Assembly (NCBI GenBank): GCA_023525975.1
Contig: CM042034.1
Coordinates: forward strand, 1,681,501-1,745,500
Length of the DNA: 64,000 nucleotides
Direction: 5' to 3'
Source: Smallanthus sonchifolius
Taxonomy: Eukaryota > Streptophyta > Magnoliopsida > Asterales > Asteraceae
A model generated the notes under the pieces. That model searched no databases. It saw nothing but the letters and a program-made list of their open reading frames with translations, and was not told the DNA's origin. The stretch's first letter is position 1, and each line of letters starts with the position of its first letter. The position numbers and the translations under genes were made by a program. Below are positions 57,973-64,000 of this stretch, piece by piece.

Positions 57973-60939
57973 ATGGATAGTCTCCGGTTAACCGCCAGGA
58001 TTTTTCCAATCACCATCGCCGGAGAAACCCGTACAAACCCATCTCACATTACCACCTCCCCGATCACCACACACACTACTTCGCCGGAAAATCCTAAAAC
58101 AGGGTCCTGGTGTTTTAATCCTCCTCTCAAACACCCATTTACATCTTTGATCGCCGGAAACTGTTACCGACACGACGCCGTGGCGGTGAAAGATAAAATT
58201 GAAGAGGGCGAGAACGAGGGGAAAAATGGGAATTGGGTTTTAAGAGTTCTGCAAGTGAGGTCGTTGTGGAAAACAGAGGATAATAATCATGGGATCCAAG
58301 ATTTGAATGAAGAAGATGATAATTGTGAAAATGATGATGGCGATCAGGTGTCAATCGATCAAGAATGTGATACATGCAGGGTTGATGATGTTGAATTTGA
58401 TAAGAATTCATTTTCGAAGTTACTTTTGACGGTTTCTTTAAATGAAGCAAGATTGTATGCTAAAATGGCTTATTTGGGGAGCTTATCTTACACCATACCA
58501 AAAATCAAGGTTTTTTTTTTAAATATTTTCTTGATGGATTCTAAGTTATATGGATATAAACACATTCACTCAAGATGGTATAAATTTATTTTTTTAGAAT
58601 ATTTTGTGTAAAAAAAAAAGAATTGTAAGAGCAATAATCTTGTAATACATGTCTAATCATCTTATGTTATGTGACTATTAATTTAAATCGAGTCAAACAG
58701 ATCGCATATCATTCGAAAGAATCTTAACATTTGCGTGGGACATGTCAGAAAAGGGATTACAAGTTTATAACAAAATTAGAGAGTTAAAATGATTGGTAGA
58801 ATTTAAGTTAGTGATTATATAACAGGGCTGATGATGCTTAGAAATCTTGACGTGTTAGAGTCAGGTTGCGTCTTGTTTAGAAATCTTGAAGATTATGTAT
58901 GATTTTAGCAAAATTAACTAATATTTTTTTCGTTTTATAGTTTGGAAATCTCCTAAAACGTCATAAACTTGATTTCATTACATCTTCATTGGAAAAGAAA
59001 GTGAAGAAAGAAAAGGCATCGGAGATGGTCCAACAAGACCTAGAGAATGCTCATATTTCTGGTGATCCGAACTCTTTATCTTCATCACCTTGCGAATGGT
59101 ACATTTGTGATGACGATGAAAGCAACACGAGATACTTTGTCATTCAAGTGAGCTCTAGTTTAACATTTTGTGATATATGATGAAAAACAAATAATAAATG
59201 ACATGCTCTTAGGTTTCCTGATTATAAGATTAGCAAATTATTGAATAATGATAAATGGTGGTTCTTGTAGGGATCCGAATCTATTGCATCATGGCAAGCC
59301 AATCTACTTTTTGAGCCAATGCAGTTTGAGGTGAAATTTTACCTTTTTACTTTCAAAATAGGGTAGATAATTGTTTAAAATAAATATGTATTTTCATAAT
59401 GATAATAACATATTTTAAAAATTATCAGAACTACCAACATATTTTGATATTACATAACTTTTATTATTTGTAATTGCAATTTCTGGTGACTTTTACAGTA
59501 CTGTTAATGACAGTGTAAAGGTCTATTGCAACTTTATATAATTATTCCTATATTAAACGAGTTTGAACACCATTTTTAGTATATTAATGTGATGTTTAGG
59601 CAATGGATGCGATTGTGCATAGAGGCATATACGAGGCAGCAAAGGTGGTTTACGAAGAGATGCTGCCTTATGTACACGACCACCTTCAATGCCATGGAAA
59701 TCGAGCAACAATTAGTTTAACCGGGCACTCTCTTGGTGGAAGTTTATCATTGCTAGTAAATCTTATGTTACTAATAAGAGGTCAAGTTCATCTTTCTTCA
59801 TTATTACCCGTTGTTACATTTGGAGCCCCATGGGTTATGTGTGGCGGTGATCGTCTTCTTCAAAACCTCGGATTACCAAGAAACCATCTCCGGGGAATCA
59901 CCATGCATCGTGACATTGTACCCCGAGCCTTTTCTTGCAATTATCCCACTCGAGTTGCTCACTTTCTTAAGGTCGTAAATGGGAATTTTCGGAATCACCC
60001 ATGCCTCAATAACCAGGTAAATATGCAGTTTGGTTAACGAGTCAAAATAAGTTCAGGATGATACACGAGTTCATTTATGAGTCAAAACATATCGGATTGT
60101 GCTTATACTTAAACATTTCCCCCCTTTTAATTAATTTTGCAATAAACAAGGGCAAACAATGAGAAATATGTATTAAAGTTGATTTAAATAAACTATATTA
60201 TTTAAATAATAAAGTAATATCTCTTGATCAACATGATTGTATACATTGTTTTAGTTTTCTTACCCGTTTCACTCTTTTATTTTTACCTAACTTTTTATAA
60301 TTGACCCGTTTAACACATTAGTAAAATACAACCTGAATCAACCTAACTTTATATAAATAGTTTTATTCCTTATTTTTCATAAAAGTAATTATTTATTTTT
60401 ATTTTTTTAAATGACAGAATCTGTTGTATGCACCAATGGGGGAGTTTTTGATTCTGCAGCCGGATGCAAAACTCTCTCCAAGCCATGACCTTCTTCCTCA
60501 AGGCAGTGGTTTATATGTTTTGAGATCTCAAGCATCTGACCCTAACGTGGCAAACAAGCTAACCCGAGTCGCGCAGTCGATATTCTTGAACACACCACAC
60601 CCTTTAGAGATTTTAACCGACCGATGCGCATATGGTTCAGAAGGAGCCATTTTGCGAGATCATGATGTGGATACATACTTAATATCAATTAGGAAGGTGA
60701 TTAGTCAAGAGCTTAAGCGTGTTAGACGAATGAGGCGGCAACAACGGCGGCAGTTTTGGTGGCACATGGTGGTGGTGAATGGAACTCATGTGAAGTTGTT
60801 GTTGAATAGTGGGAGAGAGTGGTGGAGGACGGTGGTTGCCACCCAAAACATGCATTTGGTGGTGGTGGTTTTGGTCCCTTTTGCAAGACTTTGGATCATT
60901 AAAGCATGCAATTGGATTAGATTTAGATTATGTATGTAA
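57973..60939 (+). CDS. Plastid lipase, PLIP family (class 3 lipase)
   Basis: Glycerolipid A1-type acyl hydrolase of the PLIP1/2/3 family, acting on thylakoid or envelope lipids. Exons are 57973-58509, 58941-59147, 59271-59330, 59600-60016 and 60418-60939; 580 residues. The N-terminus is Ser/Thr-rich with few acidic residues for the first roughly 60 residues, consistent with a plastid transit peptide. A PLIP-specific helical region follows (FSKLLLTVSLNEARLYAKMA, YLGSLSYTIPKIK). The alpha/beta-hydrolase core has VHRGIYEAAKVVYEEML and the nucleophile elbow LTGHSLGGSL (Ser312). It then has FGAPWVMCGGDRLLQ, the catalytic Asp in MHRDIVPRAFSC (about 373) and the His in ILRDHDVDTYL (about 489). The triad is complete. 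In Arabidopsis PLIP2 and PLIP3 are ABA-responsive and feed jasmonate synthesis. By position next to ERdj3B this corresponds to PLIP3. Exon 1 is duplicated in broken form at 48471. Confidence 0.93.
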
Positions 60940-62734
60940 AGTTTATCTATAATGATAAGAGGATGCTTACAACAAAAATGGGATTTTAATTTATTTTACT
61001 TAGATTTTTAATATGATGTTTATTACATAAGAAAATGTTTTTTTTAACTAATTACGTGTAATGAATTTTTTTTTTTTCATATAACTAGTTAATTTCACCC
61101 TTGTGCTGTTGTGAATATAAATGTGTATACAAAATAAGAAATAAAAAAAGTTTATTTACAATAATATTAGATTTAATGAAAAAATAAAACGTGTCCTAAC
61201 TAAAAATATTAGACAAAAAAGTTAGTTTAACGAAAAGATAAAAGCATGAGCTAACAAAAAATATTACAAATAAAAAGTTTATTTATAAAAGCATTAGCTT
61301 TAACAACTAAAAAAAATCACACCACCCCCTAAACCATGAAAATGAACGTTAATTAAATCTAAAAGCAAAAGTGTATTATAGTCGATCCGTCTCATAAATA
61401 AAATAAAGTAAAAAAAAATAATATATTTAACCGGGCTCGTTTTAAACAAAATTTTCATCGAAATGTAAATAAAAATATGCACGTCGCGACGGTGTATTAT
61501 AAAATTAATTTAAGAAAACATTACCGTTTAAAAGTTATAATAATATTATTTTTGTCAATGCATTGTGTGATTATGTGTTTCTTTATATCTTTTTGCAAAC
61601 ATATATAATCGGATATATTTGATTGAGTCATGTATAACTGAATATACAGTAGTATAACCGAATATACGGCAGTAGAATTATAAACTTTTCAGCTAATATG
61701 TCATAATATAATTTTTTTACATCAATTTTAATTATTTTATCGATGATAGATTAAAGAGAAACTATAAAAAAAACAATAAATTTAGATATTCATATTAATA
61801 AAAAAAATTTGATGCAACTCCATGAATATTGTTATGTATGGTTGAGTATTGCACATCACAAAAAAAAAATTCGTAATTCTTTCATTGTGGTTGGCCAGTG
61901 GGCCTAAAATTCGGTCAATTTAAAAAGTGTCGTATTAAAAGACTTTGATACAAACAACATAATTAAAAAATTAATTCCAATGCCAACGGAAGAATTGGTA
62001 GGTTTTTATTTTAAAATATTTTATAAAAAAATATAGCATTTCTAACAAAACAGTAATGTTAAGATGATATTAAAACAAACTTGGAGATGATATTATAACA
62101 AAACAGTAATGTTAAGATGATATTTTAAAATCCTTATTCTCACACCGGAAGGTGGTCACGGAGAGAAATCCCTTCTATCCGTGGCCAGGCTTACGGTGTT
62201 TACCCGTTTTGCAGATCCATTTCCGAGCCCAAACCCAGAAGTAACAGCTGGAAACTCTCACAGTAAAAGATTATCTCCATCTTACTGCTTGAGGAGTTAA
62301 AGCCCCTACGTAATAAGTTTTATAGCAACACATATTTCAATGTTATATAATAGAAACAATCTTGTATGATATGTATTTTTTTCGGTTAAATATAGTTAAA
62401 AAGAATTATGTTTATAGTCTGTTTTTCCTTGAACAAAATTTAAGAAACATCTCCATTTTATGAGTTGCCTTTTGGTAAAGTGGATGTTGAATATACTTGA
62501 AATTGTAATAGTTGGCTAGCTGCTTCCATAGTTTTTATTAAACTTTTTTTTATAGTCCATAGAGCTTTTTAGCCCAATTAGCAATCCCTTTGGAGGTTTA
62601 CAAGCCAGAAAGGCCCAGCTTACATGTTCTCATTCTTCTACAAAGCTTTAAATAATTAAATACTATTTAAGCAATGATGATGTAAAAAAAATCAGATTTA
62701 TACATCACAGTCATAACTTCATAACATACACAGT
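60940..62734. other. Intergenic stretch with a small direct repeat and a GC-richer patch
   Basis: No gene is supported. The block ACAAAACAGTAATGTTAAGA plus TGATATT occurs twice (about 62046 and 62099). At 62140-62300 a distinctly less AT-rich patch (CACCGGAAGGTGGTCACGG, GGCCAGGCTTACGGTG) contrasts with its surroundings and may be a piece of a retroelement or SINE that I cannot name. Confidence 0.4.
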
Positions 62735-62966
62735 TTTTTTTTTTTTTTTTTTAAAGCAGACTAAAAGTTTCTCTTGATAGATAGATGTTATCTAAACCAG
62801 ACTCAATTACCCCACCAATCCGGATCGAACCCTCAACCAAGAGGAAACCCACAACTGGAAAAACCCCCTGGCTCAACCCAAATAATTGCTTCATGTGAGA
62901 ATCGAACCCAAGACTTCCACTATAGGAAATCTTGAGGCTACCATTGCGCCAATTGGCCAACGGTTA
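62733..62966 (-). mobile_element. Near-complete tRNA-derived SINE with poly-A tail
   Basis: On the minus strand the element starts near 62962 (CGTTGGCCAATTGGCGCAAT) and shows an A box TGGCGCAATGG and a B box GGTTCGATTCT (plus 62900-62915 region). A body of about 150 bases includes a second GGTTCGATCCGG. It ends in a homopolymer of about 19-20 A (the T-run at 62735-62754). The flanks AACATACACAG (left) and AACACACATAG (right) may be a diverged target-site duplication with two mismatches. This is the best SINE in the window. Confidence 0.75.
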
Positions 62967-63054
62967 ACACACATAGTTTGTTGGAGAAACCAATTTAAGA
63001 GCAAATACAAAAAAAACTATCTACTTTCTTATTAAACATATAAGAATCATAATT

Positions 63055-63190
63055 CATATCCCGAAGTGATCTGGCGTTTGCGATATACACAAAGTGTAAG
63101 GTAAGGCTGCGTACATCAGATCGCGAAGCAATTAGTCCCATCCCGACCTGTGCGCAAATACAAGAGCTAAGTTTAGCACCGGGTACATAC
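63055..63190 (+). mobile_element. SINE body fragment
   Basis: Contains GTAAGGTAAGGCTGCGTACA and, further on, GCACCGGGTAC. These are hallmark blocks of a widespread class of plant tRNA-derived SINEs, in the usual order and spacing. The head with pol III boxes is not recognisable and the tail is missing, so it is a fragment. Confidence 0.6.
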
Positions 63191-64000
63191 CAATTTAAAC
63201 ATAACATACTCATATGCGGATTTATGGTAACACGGAGAAGCGCATGTTATATAGAGAGACTAGAAGGTTAACAATGATTCCATATAAGGTTTCTTAATAG
63301 GATGCACACCTTTCTTTGTTTGGCCTAAGTTTTAAAGCAAAATCCGTCATCTATATTTCATTTTAAATACCTTCTAGCTGAGAAAGTATATAAAAATATT
63401 TATAAAATGAGTTTATGTTGTTGTGGGAATAAAGAAGGGGATTAGTGGGTAATTTAATTAAAAAAGAGCCCATTTTACTAGGAATAAAAGTAAGTAACAA
63501 ATTAGCGGATGTCATGTTACTTGGTGTTTTGTATACAGTGAACCCAATGAGTGAAGTTAAAACTTTCAAGTAATTTTTTTGTTTTTGTTTTTCTCCATAT
63601 TTAGCATCCCAAAAACACAACACGACATAACTAAAGGAATATTTGTACCCTCATTGATTTAACCAAATAATCCACAATATCAATTAAAAACACATTTTAT
63701 TTAAATACAATATCTAGGACGACTATCCTCACAGAAACATACATACATGTATAGAGATATATTTGCTTTAAATAAAATATATTTATAAGTTATGAACCAT
63801 GAAATCATCATGAATTATTATATAAATTGTTAGGTTATTTGTACATAAATTATAAGTTAAGAATAAACATAGGGATATATGAGTATCAAAGCTTCTTTCA
63901 TCTTTTTATACATATGTGTACTTCATCGGAAACAAAATTGTTAGCCAAACAAATAAGTTTTAGAAGTGGTGAGATGAATCGAAAAAGGGGAGAGAAATGA
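63191..64000. other. Intergenic stretch at window end
   Basis: AT-rich, no gene seen. The short open frames have no protein character. Confidence 0.4.

Larger units (their letters stand above)
55618..58834 (+). repeat. Large direct duplication, copy B (full)
   Basis: Second copy of the segment at 46927-49135. It starts exactly where RecG homology ends, with a CCC(A)C overlap of at most four bases. It continues through non-coding DNA, the promoter and exon 1 of the intact lipase into intron 1. It includes about 0.9 kb absent from copy A, containing a MITE arm at 57520-57660 and the lipase start codon. Copy B has a 74-base stretch around 56590-56660 and copy A has a 20-30-base stretch around 47760-47785 that the other lacks. 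Confidence 0.9.

Noticed and set aside
1..64000. CRISPR arrays, bacterial operons or attachment sites
   Set aside because: Introns, plant gene families and plant transposons make this eukaryotic nuclear DNA. No regularly spaced direct repeats of the CRISPR type are present.

Overview
This is a nuclear segment of a plant genome. Genes have GT-AG introns and AT-rich intergenic DNA, and the families are plant-specific: galacturonosyltransferase-like, subgroup-7 R2R3-MYB, plastid lipase and extensin-like. The sequence supports a eudicot. My guess is an asterid, perhaps Asteraceae, judging from the style of the repeats, but I hold that loosely.

Layout. 0-6.5 kb is AT-rich with a short Helitron and hAT-type elements. 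6.69-9.62 kb is ribosomal protein eL19 (five exons). 9.9-10.9 kb is a collapsed copia remnant on the minus strand. 12.2-15.0 kb is a protein with two Myb/SANT-like domains. 18.6-19.7 kb is a single-exon GATL glycosyltransferase (minus). 23.8-24.2 kb is a small conserved plant protein of unknown function. 26.8-27.3 kb is a secreted extensin-like protein. 30.5-31.7 kb is a palindromic MITE interrupted by a CACTA element. 32.0-33.4 kb is a subgroup-7 (flavonol-type) MYB (minus). 35-41 kb is repeat-rich and holds a broken FGAM synthase (PurL) fragment. 41.7-46.5 kb is the ER-lumen J-protein ERdj3B, with an ER-stress element upstream. 46.9-58.8 kb is a direct duplication flanking foreign gene cargo. 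58.0-60.9 kb is a PLIP-type plastid lipase. The rest is intergenic and contains SINEs.

Gene order. The genes match three Arabidopsis segments that are duplicates of one another: RPL19/Myb-SANT/GATL on one side, and GATL/MYB11/ERdj3B/PLIP3 on the other. The window therefore looks like an ancestral block that kept genes which were later split among paralogous Arabidopsis segments. Those locus assignments come from memory.

Most interesting structure. In Arabidopsis ERdj3B and PLIP3 are neighbours. Here they are separated by about 6.5 kb that carries an intact TTC27-like gene and a truncated RecG helicase gene. This insert is bounded by direct copies of one host segment, which includes exon 1 of the lipase. 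The layout is what filling of a widely staggered double-strand break would leave: in effect a target duplication over 2 kb long with two genes as filler.

Mobile DNA. There is a family of short Helitrons with clean A/T insertion sites, two hAT elements with exact 8-bp target duplications, a CACTA element whose empty site is preserved in a paralogous repeat in the same window, and several tRNA-derived SINEs. All exon limits were read by eye from splice signals and family knowledge. No database search or transcript evidence was available.
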